DNA of 64,000 nucleotides from Frankia alni ACN14a. GTDB lineage: Bacteria; Actinomycetota; Actinomycetes; Frankiales; Frankiaceae. The translations under genes and the position numbers were made by a program. The notes under the pieces are model-generated. The model ran no database searches. It was not told the origin of the DNA and was given only the letters and a program-made list of their open reading frames with translations. Where the stretch lies: the NCBI RefSeq assembly GCF_000058485.1, contig NC_008278.1, positions 6,566,962 through 6,630,961 of the forward strand, in the 5' to 3' direction. Positions 35,432 through 43,923 of this stretch are shown here, piece after piece (within the stretch, counting starts at the first letter, position 1; every line of letters starts with the position of its first letter).

Positions 35432-35767
35432 CGCGTCCTCCCGCTGCCGCCTCGATCAGCCTATGCCGTGACGTGCCCCCGTCGGCTCTCCCGCCACGGC
35501 ACCGGCCGGAGCCGGGGCGCCGCCGCGCGCCCGACATCCAGGTCACGGCCATCGGCCCGGGGTGGAGTCAGATTCCCGACAGGCCCCGGGAACCAGCAGG
35601 CCGCACCGATCGACAACCACCGGTACCGCCGGATTCATCCAGGTCCTGGCACCCGTGGCGCACACCTGGCCGGCGGGCCAACGCCGACGGGCTTCCCGCG
35701 GGCTATCGTGGAGCGAACGGCGGCTCCGAGGGCCGCATCTGATGCCAATCAGTGACTGAGGTTTCCC
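35432..35767. other. Divergent intergenic region between marR and mrp
   Basis: No gene is supported. It should hold the marR promoter and the mrp promoter. GCTATCGTGG near 35702 is a weak -10 candidate. No perfect palindrome longer than 8 bp was noticed. Confidence 0.4.
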
Positions 35768-36910
35768 TTGTCCCCATCCCGGCCTTCCTCCGACGCGATC
35801 CAGTCGGCTCTGGCGACGGTGCACGATCCCGAGATCGGCCGCCCCATCACGGAGCTGGACATGGTCTCTTCGGTCCACGTGCTCGACGACGGCTCGGTTG
35901 ACATCACGGTGCTGCTCACCGTGTCCGGCTGCCCGATGCGCGATGAGATCATCAACCGTGTCAGCCGAGCCGTCAGCGCGGTCGAGGGGGTGCGCGAGGT
36001 CCGTGTCGACCTGCAGGTCATGTCGGACGAGCAGCGCACCGCCCTGCACACGAAGCTGCGCGGCGGCGTCGCCCCGAAGGTGATCCCGTTCGCCCAACCG
36101 GGCTCGATGACCAGGGTGTATGGCGTCGCCAGCGGCAAGGGCGGCGTCGGCAAGTCCTCGATCACCGTGAACCTCGCGGCGGCGATGGCCCGATCGGGCC
36201 TGTCCGTGGGCGTGCTCGACGCCGACATCTACGGCCACTCCGTGCCCCGGATGCTCGGCATCGAGCGCCCGCCCACACAGGTCGAGAAGATGATCATGCC
36301 TCCCCAGGCGCACGGCGTCCGGGTCATCTCCACCGGCATGTTCACCCGCGGAAACCAGCCGGTGACCTGGCGCGGACCGATGCTGCACCGCGCCCTGGAG
36401 CAGTTCCTGTCCGACGTCTTCTGGGGCGACCTCGACGTCCTCCTGCTGGACCTGCCGCCCGGCACCGGTGACATCGCCATCTCCCTGGCCCAGCTCGTCC
36501 CCTCCTCCGAGCTGCTGGTGGTCACCACCCCGCAGCTCGCCGCCACCGAGGTCGCCGAGCGCGCGGGCACCATCGCCGTGCAGACCCGGCAGAACGTCGT
36601 CGGCGTGGTCGAGAACATGGCCTGGCTGCCCTGCCCGCACTGCGGGGAGCGCGTGGACGTCTTCGGCTCCGGCGGCGGCGCCGCCGTGGCCGAGCGCCTC
36701 ACCCGCGTCCTCGGCCACGACGTCCCCCTGCTCGCGCAGGTCCCCGTGGACGTCCGCCTGCGCGAGGGCGGCGACAACGGCCTGCCCCTCGTCGTCGCCG
36801 AGCCGGACGCCGAGGCCAGCAAGGCCCTGCGCGCCGTCGCCGAGCGCCTCACCTACCGCTCCCGCGGCCTCGCCGGCCGCAGCCTCAACCTGACCCCCGC
36901 CGGTCGCTGA
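35768..36910 (+). CDS. mrp: Mrp/ApbC-type iron-sulfur cluster carrier ATPase
   Basis: The 380-residue protein has an N-terminal MIP18/DUF59 domain (DPEIGRPITELDMV, VSGCPMRDEI) and a deviant-Walker ATPase domain with SGKGGVGKSSITVNLA near residue 122, GVLDADIYGHSVP near residue 148, and LLDLPPGTGDIAI near residue 225. CPHC near residue 293 is the bridging 4Fe-4S motif. It delivers Fe-S clusters to apo-proteins in the cytosol. The start is TTG, with TGAGG 7 nt upstream. Mrp ends the conserved sigE-rseA-htrA-tatB-mrp block, here separated by the CRISPR array. Confidence 0.95.
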   Translation: MSPSRPSSDAIQSALATVHDPEIGRPITELDMVSSVHVLDDGSVDITVLLTVSGCPMRDEIINRVSRAVSAVEGVREVRVDLQVMSDEQRTALHTKLRGGVAPKVIPFAQPGSMTRVYGVASGKGGVGKSSITVNLAAAMARSGLSVGVLDADIYGHSVPRMLGIERPPTQVEKMIMPPQAHGVRVISTGMFTRGNQPVTWRGPMLHRALEQFLSDVFWGDLDVLLLDLPPGTGDIAISLAQLVPSSELLVVTTPQLAATEVAERAGTIAVQTRQNVVGVVENMAWLPCPHCGERVDVFGSGGGAAVAERLTRVLGHDVPLLAQVPVDVRLREGGDNGLPLVVAEPDAEASKALRAVAERLTYRSRGLAGRSLNLTPAGR

Positions 36911-37113
36911 GGCGCAACCCCGAAGCACGGCAACCCCGAAGCACGGCCCACGCCCGCGGGCGCCCGGCCTCCGGTGACACCACCGGCCCCGGCCGCCCGC
37001 GGGCGTCCTGCTGCCGCCTAGCTCCTGCCTGGAAGGATCGAGCCCCAGTCCACGACTCCCGACGTAGTCCGTCGACGCGGCCCAGATGATCAAGGGTGGG
37101 CCCCACCGCGGCC

Positions 37114-37173
37114 GCGTTGCGGTGCGCCGTGTACGGTCTGGGCCCGCAGAACGCACATTCCGTACCGCAATGC
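37114..37173. repeat. Dispersed palindromic repeat, copy D
   Basis: Outer arms are GCGTTGCGGT (37114-37123) and ACCGCAATGC (37164-37173), with the internal TACGGTCTG and CAGAACGCAC family motifs. It lies in the mrp / tatB convergent gap. Confidence 0.75.
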
Positions 37174-37343
37174 GCCGCCTCCCGTCATGCAACCTGGATG
37201 ATCGTCGCGCCCGCGGAACTGTGCCCCGCGGCATGACCTGTCACCGCGAAGGCTTGGCACGGTCCGGTCGGTTCCGCGGAACCGCGTCGGCGCCGTCGGA
37301 GGCCAGCCCGACGTCAGGACAACCCCGACGCCCACCGCACGTT

Positions 37344-37373
37344 CCCCCACGACCATGCCTCGATGGTCGGGGG
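37344..37373. terminator. Stem-loop in the mrp-tatB gap
   Basis: CCCCC-ac-GACCAT (37344-37356) pairs with ATGGTCGGGGG (37363-37373), leaving a 6-nt loop and a 2-nt bulge. It may be a terminator; it lies about 35 nt before the degenerate end of the CRISPR array. Confidence 0.45.
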
Positions 37374-37406
37374 TCAGGTGGCACCACCACGCCTCCTGAT
37401 CACAAC

Positions 37407-37764
37407 CACACACGCGACCTAGAGATGATCAGCGACCCCGCCGAGGCCTGGCCCGCTGTTGCCGCAGCCATGTTGCGATCCCTCTAGGGATGATCAGCGA
37501 CGCGCCCTCGGCGTCGCCGGGATGGCCGTCCAGGAGCTGTTGCGATCCCTCTAAGGATGATCAGCGACATGAGTTGGCTGACGCCGGCCATCCGGGACAT
37601 GCAGGGGTTGCTATCCCTCTAGGGATGATCAGCGACCTCATCCGCGGCATCCCCGCCGGCTACCCCTGGCTGTTGCTATCCCTCTAGGGATGATCAGCGA
37701 CGCCTCCCCCGCGGTCCCCGTGGGGCATCCCCGAGTTGCGATCCCTCTAGGGATGATCAGCGAC
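37407..37764 (-). CRISPR. Orphan CRISPR array, six 30-nt repeats, five spacers
   Basis: Five good repeats begin at 37472, 37539, 37607, 37672 and 37735, each 30 nt. On the plus strand they read GTTGCKATCCCTCTARGG followed by ATGATCAGCGAC. A sixth, at 37407-37436, keeps only its right half. Spacers are 35, 37, 38, 35 and 33 nt and unrelated to each other. The decayed repeat at the left suggests that end is leader-distal. I therefore read the array on the minus strand, where repeats end ATCGCAAC, like the 5' handle of type I or III crRNAs. No cas gene is in the window. Confidence 0.93.
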
Positions 37765-38041
37765 CCCATAGTAAAGGTGCAGGTCAGGGCGGCGGTTGAG
37801 GGGGCGGTTTCTGGGGATCTTGCAGCGGTTCGGCGGTGGTGCAACTTCGCAGGTCAGGGCTTTGATCCATCCGGGGCGGCGATGGGCTGACGCCCGCCAT
37901 CGGAGGGCGCGTGGCGCAGCAGGTTTCGCCGGCCGCGCCGACGACAGGGCAGAAGCTGTCTCTTGCACCACGCGTCCGGCTGCGGTGACCGCCAGCCCGG
38001 GGCAACGCCCAGGGGCCTGGTCGGCCGCGGGGAGAGAGGGC
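37765..38041. other. Presumed CRISPR leader side and tatB downstream gap
   Basis: No gene is supported. GCAGGTCAGGGC occurs twice (around 37779 and 37849). The first 30 nt beside the last repeat are less G+C-rich than the surroundings. This would be the leader if the array is transcribed leftwards. Confidence 0.4.
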
Positions 38042-38560
38042 TCAGGTGGCGTCGGGATCGAAGGGGGCGGCGTCCGGCTGGACGGTGGGCTGGGGCGGGA
38101 CGGCGCGGGAGGCAGTCGCCTTGGAGGGCGACGACTTCGACAGCAGCGCGGGCGTTGCCGGGGCCGACGGCGCGGGGGCGTCGACGGGGCGGCCGGGCTC
38201 GCGGGAGACGTCCTTCGGCAGGGCAGACTTCGTCAGCGACGGGGTCGCGGGCGTGTCGTCGCCAAGGAGCAGCGCGTCCAGCGCGGTCCGCTTCGTCAGG
38301 TACGGCGGGAGCGGGGGCTCGTCCTCGAACAGGTGCTTGCGGACGAAGGTCTTCGGATGCAGATCCCGGATGTCGAGATCGGCGAATTCCGGGCCAAGCT
38401 CGGACCGGAGATCGTTGCGCATGCCGTTGGCCATCTGCCGGAGCTGGCGGAGCATGCGCCCCGCATCCCGGGCCGCCTTGGGCAGCCTGTCCGGGCCGAA
38501 GACGAACAGGCCGATCAGCAGCAGGACGACGACTTCACCCCACCCGACACCGTTGAACAC
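38042..38560 (-). CDS. tatB: Sec-independent (Tat) translocase protein TatB
   Basis: The 172-residue protein has the TatB layout: one short N-terminal membrane helix (GVGWGEVVVLLLIGLFVFG), the hinge GPDRLPKAARDAGR, an amphipathic helix, and a polar Pro/Ala/Lys-rich tail. TatB works with TatA and TatC to export folded proteins with twin-Arg signals, such as the PhoD in this window. The start is GTG (VFNGVGWGE), as usual for the family; GGGGAGAGG lies about 12 nt upstream. It lies 66 nt downstream of htrA and is probably cotranscribed with it. Confidence 0.93.
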   Translation of the reverse strand: MFNGVGWGEVVVLLLIGLFVFGPDRLPKAARDAGRMLRQLRQMANGMRNDLRSELGPEFADLDIRDLHPKTFVRKHLFEDEPPLPPYLTKRTALDALLLGDDTPATPSLTKSALPKDVSREPGRPVDAPAPSAPATPALLSKSSPSKATASRAVPPQPTVQPDAAPFDPDAT

Positions 38561-38626
38561 CGGCTGAGCGTACCTCTCCCCATGTTGCTGCGCGGAACTC
38601 CTGGGCAACGAAAAGATGTCCAATGC

Positions 38627-41600
38627 TCAGTTCTGTTGTTCCTGGAGTGTCATTTGGGTGGTTGCGGTGGCACCGCCGCGCACGTAGGTGACCCTGACCT
38701 TGTCGCCCACCCGGTGCAGTCGGGCCGCCACAAGCAGATCGTTCGTCCCGCGAATCGTATTCGTGTCGATCCGGGTGATGACGTCGCCGACCCGCAGGCC
38801 CGCCCGGGCCACCGGGCCGTCGGGAACGAGGCTCACCAGCCGAGCACCGGGCACCCCGCCGGTCGCCGTCGCCTCCCCCGCGGTGACGGTGGCGGCCGAG
38901 GCGCCGACGTAGGGATGGGTGGCCCGACCGGTTGCGATGAGCTCCTGCGCGACGGAACGCGCGAAGTCCACCGGAATGGCGAAGCCCACGCCGATGCTGC
39001 CGCTCTGGGTCTGCTCCTCGTGGCCGGGGACCGCCGCGATCGCCGCGTTGATCCCGACGACCTGTCCGAGCGCGTCGAGCAGGGGGCCACCGGAGTTCCC
39101 GGGGTTGATCGCCGCGTCGATCTGGATCGCGCCGATGAGGACCGTGGGAGCGCTGCCGTTCTCGGCCGGCACGGTCGGATTACGGTCCAGGGCGCTGACG
39201 ACGCCGGTCGTCACCGTCCCGGACAGACCCAGCGGCGCCCCGATGGCGACGACCGGCGCCCCGACCACGAGGGAACCGGACTGGCCCAGCGTGGCGGCGG
39301 GCAACGGCGTCGGGGCGGGAATGCGCAGCACGGCGAGGTCGGTCTGCGGGTCACGCCCGACGAGCTGGGCCTGGATCTGGCCGAACTCCTGGTAGCGGCG
39401 CACCGAGATCGGGCTGCCGCTGGCGACCGCGGACGCGATGACGTGGTTGTTCGTGAGGATGAAACCGTCCGAACTGATGATCACTCCGGAGCCGGTGCCA
39501 CCGCTGCCGTCGTCGCCCACCCCGCCGACGTCGACCGTCACCACCGTGGGCAGCGCGGCCGCGGCGATCGCGGCGACCGTGCGGCGGTCGGTGACGGGAG
39601 CCGGGCTGCCGACAGCAAGCGTCTTCACCGGCTGGACGGTGGTGTCGCCCGTGGTGATGGCGACGGCAAGGCCGCTGATCGCACCGCCCACCAGCCCCGC
39701 GACCAGCACACACGCCAACAGCACCCGCCGGCTGAGGACGACCGGGGCACTCCCCGGCCCCGCGCCGCCGCCCGGCGCCGACCGTCGCGCCGGGAACGCG
39801 GGATGCGCGGCGCCGGCGTCACGATCGTCATCACGGGCTCCATCGGCCCCACCAGCTCCACCGGCTCGCGGATCCGGCTTCGCCTCCCCACCGGGGCCGG
39901 CGACCCCGACGCGCCGCGCGGGCCGCGCGGCACGCAGTGCCGTCACCGATCCGGTTCCCCCACGGGACTCCCGCGCCGGCGCGACGCCCACCCCCGCCCC
40001 GGTGCCTCCGTTCGAAGCCGGCCTGGATTCCGTGACCCGGCCAGCACCCTGCCCGCGGGCGCCGGTCACCGCCGACCCGCCGCGGTCACCCGCTACCGGC
40101 CGCGACCCGGCAACCCCAGTGAAGATCCCCGCGGCCTGAGCCGTGGGCTGTCGGCCACCCGCCGTCGCCGACGTCGCCACCGCCGGCCGCTCCACCCTGC
40201 TCGCGGCCGTCGGGGCACCGACGGACTCACCGCGAAGGTCGGCGGCCCCGTCGCGGGCGGCTCCACCGCGTTCCGCACCGGCCCGTTCGACTCCGGCCCG
40301 TTCGGCTCCGGTGCGCAGGCTCCAGGTCCGGCCGCCGGCCCGGGTGGCGCGGTCCGCACCGTCCGGGGTGGCCGCCGTGGCACCAGGGCCGCCGGTACCG
40401 CGGCCGGAGTGCCGCCCGTGCCGGGCTCCGGTAGACGGGCGCTGCCCGCCCTCGCCGGGCGGCGGCACCGGAGGCCGGCGGGCCGCGGGACGCGCTACCG
40501 GAGCCGGAGCCGACCGATCCTGGCGGGCCGTTTCCGACCCTGCCGACTCCGCACGAGAGCCCACTGCGCCGCTGGTGTGCACGCCGTCGAGCACCTCCAG
40601 CCCGTCCGGCGCGCCGGCGGCGCTCGCCCTCGATCCGGCGTCGTCCCGGGTGGGCAGCGCGCCGTCGGCCGGCGGCAGCGCGGGGCCCTCGGCCGACGCA
40701 GCGCCGGTGAACGTACCGGCCGCACGTGCGCGCTCGGCTCGTGGTGCCGGCTCACGATCTCCCGCCGGCCCCGCTCGACGCGTCGGCGCAGCTCCTGACG
40801 CCGGTGCGGTCCCCGGCGTCGGTGCGGTCCCGTGCGCCCGTGCGGCCCCCGACGTCGGCGTGGAGCCATGCGTCGGCAGGACGCTCGAGGTCGGCGTGGG
40901 GCCGTGGGGCGGGGTGGGGCCCTGGGGCGTGGGGCCCTGGGCCGCAAGCGCGTCCTGAGTCGGCGTCCTGTCCTGGGCCGGAAGGGTGCCCCGGGCCGGG
41001 CCGGCCGCCGCCGGCGGTGCGGACCTCCGGGCTCCCGAGATCGGCGGAGACACCGCCGGCGGAGGTACCGAGGACGGAGGCGCGCAGGGCCGGACGGTCG
41101 GGGCTTCCTCGGCCGAGAAGGCACTGGGCCGAGGGGCGGGCCGGGCGGCTGGAGCCGCTCCGTTGAGGCTTCGGGGCGGCGGGCTCGCGGGCATCCCCGC
41201 CGACGTCGACGGGATGGTCGTCTCGTCACGGACGCCGGGGCCGGCCGACCGCCGGTCGGTGTTCCGCTCGGCCGGAGCCGAACCACCGGCCCGGAAGGCA
41301 GGCCCAGCAGCACCAGCAGCACCGGCAGGACCGCCGGAGGCGCGGGGATCGCCGGAGGCGCGGGGACCGCCCGAGGTGGCAGGACCCCCCGAGGTGGCAG
41401 GACCGCCGGACGTGGCAGGACCCCCCGAGGTGGCTGGATCTCCGAGGGCGGCTGGAGCGGCGGGGCCGGTCGGAGTGGCAGAAGCTGCCGGGCCGGCGGG
41501 GACGGGGGCATCGGTATCACCGGCGACAGGCAGGCCGGCGGCCCGACCGGCCAGTCCCGACGGTGCGGTGGTCGCACGGTCGGGCGCGGGGCCGGCGGGC

Positions 41601-41827
41601 GCGGGGCCGGCGGGCGCGGGATCGGTACGGGCCGAACGGCCGGACGGCTCGCCGGCGTCGGTGTACCGCCCGGCGGGCTGAGTTCCCCCGGCCGGTTCGG
41701 TCCCGCCGCACCCGGGCATGGCGGACGGGTCGATGACCACGGACGACCGTTCGAGGCGCCGCGGCCTGACCGGCGTGTCGACCGGTTCCATGCTGGCGAT
41801 CGCCGCCTTGTCGTCGTTGCCGTCCAC
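38627..41827 (-). CDS. htrA: HtrA/DegP-like membrane-anchored serine protease with very long N-terminal arm
   Basis: The C-terminal third is a normal HtrA: a membrane helix at about residues 697-724, a trypsin-fold domain with His in TNNHVIAS (about 795), Asp in TDLAVLRI (about 830) and Ser in NPGNSGGPLL (about 911), then a PDZ domain to residue 1066. It degrades or refolds damaged proteins outside the membrane. Ahead of the helix lie about 695 disordered cytoplasmic residues rich in Pro, Ala, Gly, Thr and Arg, with repeats GPATSGG and GPTPTSG. The usual cytoplasmic arm is far shorter. The start is the second GTG, with GGGAGG 5 nt upstream; a TTG 16 codons earlier is possible. Confidence 0.92.
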   Translation of the reverse strand: MDGNDDKAAIASMEPVDTPVRPRRLERSSVVIDPSAMPGCGGTEPAGGTQPAGRYTDAGEPSGRSARTDPAPAGPAPAGPAPDRATTAPSGLAGRAAGLPVAGDTDAPVPAGPAASATPTGPAAPAALGDPATSGGPATSGGPATSGGPATSGGPRASGDPRASGGPAGAAGAAGPAFRAGGSAPAERNTDRRSAGPGVRDETTIPSTSAGMPASPPPRSLNGAAPAARPAPRPSAFSAEEAPTVRPCAPPSSVPPPAVSPPISGARRSAPPAAAGPARGTLPAQDRTPTQDALAAQGPTPQGPTPPHGPTPTSSVLPTHGSTPTSGAARAHGTAPTPGTAPASGAAPTRRAGPAGDREPAPRAERARAAGTFTGAASAEGPALPPADGALPTRDDAGSRASAAGAPDGLEVLDGVHTSGAVGSRAESAGSETARQDRSAPAPVARPAARRPPVPPPGEGGQRPSTGARHGRHSGRGTGGPGATAATPDGADRATRAGGRTWSLRTGAERAGVERAGAERGGAARDGAADLRGESVGAPTAASRVERPAVATSATAGGRQPTAQAAGIFTGVAGSRPVAGDRGGSAVTGARGQGAGRVTESRPASNGGTGAGVGVAPARESRGGTGSVTALRAARPARRVGVAGPGGEAKPDPRAGGAGGADGARDDDRDAGAAHPAFPARRSAPGGGAGPGSAPVVLSRRVLLACVLVAGLVGGAISGLAVAITTGDTTVQPVKTLAVGSPAPVTDRRTVAAIAAAALPTVVTVDVGGVGDDGSGGTGSGVIISSDGFILTNNHVIASAVASGSPISVRRYQEFGQIQAQLVGRDPQTDLAVLRIPAPTPLPAATLGQSGSLVVGAPVVAIGAPLGLSGTVTTGVVSALDRNPTVPAENGSAPTVLIGAIQIDAAINPGNSGGPLLDALGQVVGINAAIAAVPGHEEQTQSGSIGVGFAIPVDFARSVAQELIATGRATHPYVGASAATVTAGEATATGGVPGARLVSLVPDGPVARAGLRVGDVITRIDTNTIRGTNDLLVAARLHRVGDKVRVTYVRGGATATTQMTLQEQQN
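40770..40960. repeat. Degenerate repeat in the htrA arm (Pro-Thr-Gly units)
   Basis: Units of about 24 nt containing GGCGTSGGTGCGGTCCSG recur. They encode TPTSG/APTPG-like segments of the HtrA arm. Confidence 0.5.
41338..41445. repeat. Tandem 18-21-nt repeat in the htrA arm
   Basis: About five copies of GACCCCCCGAGGTGGCAG and variants encode the GPATSGG run of the HtrA arm. Neighbouring GGAGGCGCGGGGAT units encode DPRAS. Confidence 0.75.
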
Positions 41828-42196
41828 CACGACCTCCCGACTCGCTCGTCGCGCGACACGGCGGAACACCGGCAACCGGTTCCGTCCTGGGAGGCCCCGC
41901 GCAACGACTCCGAGCGGGTAACACGGTAAAGCCTCACATCAGAGCAGAGGAGACCTCTCCCGCTGAACAGTCGAAAAAAGACTTTTCAGGTATCGCGCGG
42001 GAGCATCCGCCCGCCACCCTGACGGGGGTGAAAGCGCCGGCGGTCGCCGCTGCTGGGCGGGATGACCGCCACGTGCGGGCACCCCCGGAAGGGAACACGG
42101 GGGCAGCACGGATGCGACCGGCGCAGGCCCGGCGGGTGAGCAAATGTTTCCGCGACGTTCAGTACTCGTCAACGGCGGACGTCCGGGAACACCGCG
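41828..42196. other. rseA-htrA intergenic region with an A/T-rich stem-loop
   Basis: This 369-nt gap carries no gene. An imperfect palindrome at 41963-41989 (CTGAA..GTC, A-rich loop, GAC..TTCAG) is strikingly A/T-rich for this genome. AGAGG-aga-CCTCT lies at 41946-41958. Both are within the 165 nt upstream of htrA and would be in its leader if it has its own promoter. Confidence 0.5.
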
Positions 42197-42952
42197 TCAA
42201 CGGCGCAACGAAACCTTCATCGGCGCGAACATGGGGATCAGGCGCAGTGAGCCACCGGCCGGGGAGCCTGGAGCGACCACCGAGGAAACGGTCGGTACGG
42301 CGATGGGACCGGCCGGCCGGGCGTTGCCCCGACCGTCCGAGATGGCGGCGCCGGTGACGGCGATCATCAGTAGAGCGGCGGAACCGAGCAGGGTCCGACG
42401 CATGCTCGAGCGGCCCTGGCCGGGCCGCGGGGGTGACGACGGCCGACGAAGCCGATCATGCGACCCACCCGGTCGAGCGCCCTGCCGGCGCCCGGCGCCC
42501 CGCGGTGCGGTCCGGGACCCGTGCCTCGTCCGGCCGGACGCCTCGGCGGATCCGCGGCGCGATCTGCGCCGGGACGCCACCCGATCGATCGGCTGCGCCG
42601 CGGGCCGGCCGTGGCCGGTGGCATCGGGCCGGCTGGGCGGCGGCGAGGGCGAGAGGCGGGGATCGCCCACCGCGCTGCGGCTCGGCCACGGCTCCCCCAC
42701 GCCGGGTACGCCAGGATCGGGGCGGGCCGGGCCGGGCATCCCGGCGCCGATACGCAGCAGCCGCGCGGCGACGTCGTCCGGCAGCGCGGGATCGTCGAGT
42801 GCGACCAACCGGGCCTTCACCTGGCGGAGCGCCACCACCTCACGCTGGCAGTCCACACAGACGGCGAGATGCGCGAGGGCACGGTCCCGCGCATCGTGAT
42901 CAAGCTGGTGATCGATGAGGGGCGAGACCCGGTCGCCGAGATGCTCGGTCAC
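42197..42952 (-). CDS. rseA: Zinc-type anti-sigma factor for SigE, RseA-like
   Basis: The 251-residue protein has an N-terminal zinc anti-sigma domain with His28, Cys32 and Cys35 (HLAVCVDC), preceded by [15 protein letters not shown], and one membrane helix at about residues 186-204 ([18 protein letters not shown]). The long Arg/Pro/Gly linker between them is low complexity. It should hold SigE inactive until envelope or redox stress. The ATG overlaps the sigE stop as ATGA (42949-42952). The helix agrees with membrane tethering; the mycobacterial RseA I recall has a similar zinc domain. Confidence 0.92.
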   Translation of the reverse strand: MTEHLGDRVSPLIDHQLDHDARDRALAHLAVCVDCQREVVALRQVKARLVALDDPALPDDVAARLLRIGAGMPGPARPDPGVPGVGEPWPSRSAVGDPRLSPSPPPSRPDATGHGRPAAQPIDRVASRRRSRRGSAEASGRTRHGSRTAPRGAGRRQGARPGGSHDRLRRPSSPPRPGQGRSSMRRTLLGSAALLMIAVTGAAISDGRGNARPAGPIAVPTVSSVVAPGSPAGGSLRLIPMFAPMKVSLRR

Positions 42953-43758
42953 GCGGGCCGCTCCGCGGGAGCACCACCCTTGCCTCCGGCGGGGACGGCT
43001 CCACGCCGCCGCCCGCCCCTGCCACGCCCGTCGTCGCGGTTGCGGCGCGACCCGGGCGACGCGTTCGTCTGATCATGCTCGACACCGGCGATGCCGGGCG
43101 CATCGGCTCGGCCGGCGGAAACCGCGGGACCGGCGTAGAGGTCCTCCGCGTCCTCGGCGGCGGCCAGCACGGCGCCATCAGCCGTGCGGGGCGCCCGGTC
43201 CGCCAGCGCCGCCCGCAGCATCGCCCGCCCGCGCGAGATCCGGCTGCGGACCGTGCCGAGCTTCACGCCGAGCGTCTGGGCGATCTCCTCGTAGGAGAGC
43301 TGTTCGATATCGCACAGCACCACGGCGGCCCGAAAGTCGGGGGGCAGAGCCGCGAGCGCCGCCTCGACGTCGGCGTCGAGATGGGCCTCGGCGTAGACCG
43401 CCTCGGGACTCGCCTCGCGCCCGGCCAGCCGCTCGGTGTCCTCGGGCAGCGCATCGAACCGGATCTTCTGTTGCCGGCGCATGCGGTCGAGGAAAAGATT
43501 GGTCGTGATCCGGTGGAGCCAGCCCTCGAAGGTGCCGGGTGTGTAGTCCGCCAGGGACCGGAACACGCGCACGAAGACGTCCTGCGTGAGGTCCTCGGCG
43601 TCGTGGGCGTTGCCGGTGAGACGGTAGGCGAGCCGATAGACCCGGTTGCCGTGCTCGCGGACCACGTCCTCCCAGGACGGGGGCACCCAACCGGAAGCAT
43701 CTGAAGTGGCGGCGGCGCCGGCGGCGTCGGAACCCGCCCCGGAGTCCTGTGCAGCCAC
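42949..43758 (-). CDS. sigE: ECF RNA polymerase sigma factor SigE
   Basis: The 269-residue ECF sigma factor has region 2 at about residues 28-95 ([37 protein letters not shown]) and region 4 at about 130-185 ([40 protein letters not shown]). A basic Arg/Gly tail follows. Order with rseA, htrA, tatB, mrp and a divergent O-methyltransferase matches the sigE locus of M. tuberculosis, so control of envelope stress genes is well supported. The GTG start has GAGAGGCGG about 4 nt upstream; other starts up to 43833 are possible. An ECF-type promoter lies upstream. Confidence 0.94.
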   Translation of the reverse strand: MAAQDSGAGSDAAGAAATSDASGWVPPSWEDVVREHGNRVYRLAYRLTGNAHDAEDLTQDVFVRVFRSLADYTPGTFEGWLHRITTNLFLDRMRRQQKIRFDALPEDTERLAGREASPEAVYAEAHLDADVEAALAALPPDFRAAVVLCDIEQLSYEEIAQTLGVKLGTVRSRISRGRAMLRAALADRAPRTADGAVLAAAEDAEDLYAGPAVSAGRADAPGIAGVEHDQTNASPGSRRNRDDGRGRGGRRRGAVPAGGKGGAPAERPA

Positions 43759-43880
43759 GGCCGCCTCTCGGTCGGTTCGCGTCGAACGTACCCGACGAGC
43801 CGGCCAGGGAGCGGCGAATCCCGCTGCGGACACCGATGTTTCTCCCCTCGAACCTCGACACGATGCGCGTTGACCAGATG

Positions 43881-43907
43881 AACGCGCCTCTGTGCTCTCC
43901 CGTTCCC
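43881..43907 (-). promoter_or_regulatory. SigE-type autoregulatory promoter of sigE
   Basis: On the minus strand GGGAAC (43907-43902) is followed by exactly 17 nt and CGTT (43884-43881). This fits the GGAAC-N16/18-GTT pattern of actinobacterial ECF promoters such as those read by SigE. The sigE start is about 120 nt downstream. Confidence 0.7.
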
Positions 43908-43908
43908 G

Positions 43909-43914
43909 TAGGCT
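43909..43914 (+). promoter_or_regulatory. -10 box TAGGCT of the O-methyltransferase gene
   Basis: TAGGCT ends 9 nt before ATG 43924, with no ribosome site between. A leaderless or near-leaderless start is likely. It abuts the sigE promoter on the other strand. Confidence 0.45.
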
Positions 43915-43923
43915 GCGGGTGTC

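Noticed and set aside
37690-37890. ORF running through the CRISPR array
   Set aside because: The open frame arises because repeat plus spacer lengths keep frame by chance; it is array sequence and leader, not a gene.
38042-38623. TatB start at 38623 adding 21 residues before the membrane helix
   Set aside because: TatB proteins begin directly at the helix; GTG 38560 gives VFNGVGWGE, which fits the family.
42028-42357. Plus-strand ORF in the rseA-htrA region
   Set aside because: It runs antisense into rseA, has no ribosome site and no domain pattern.
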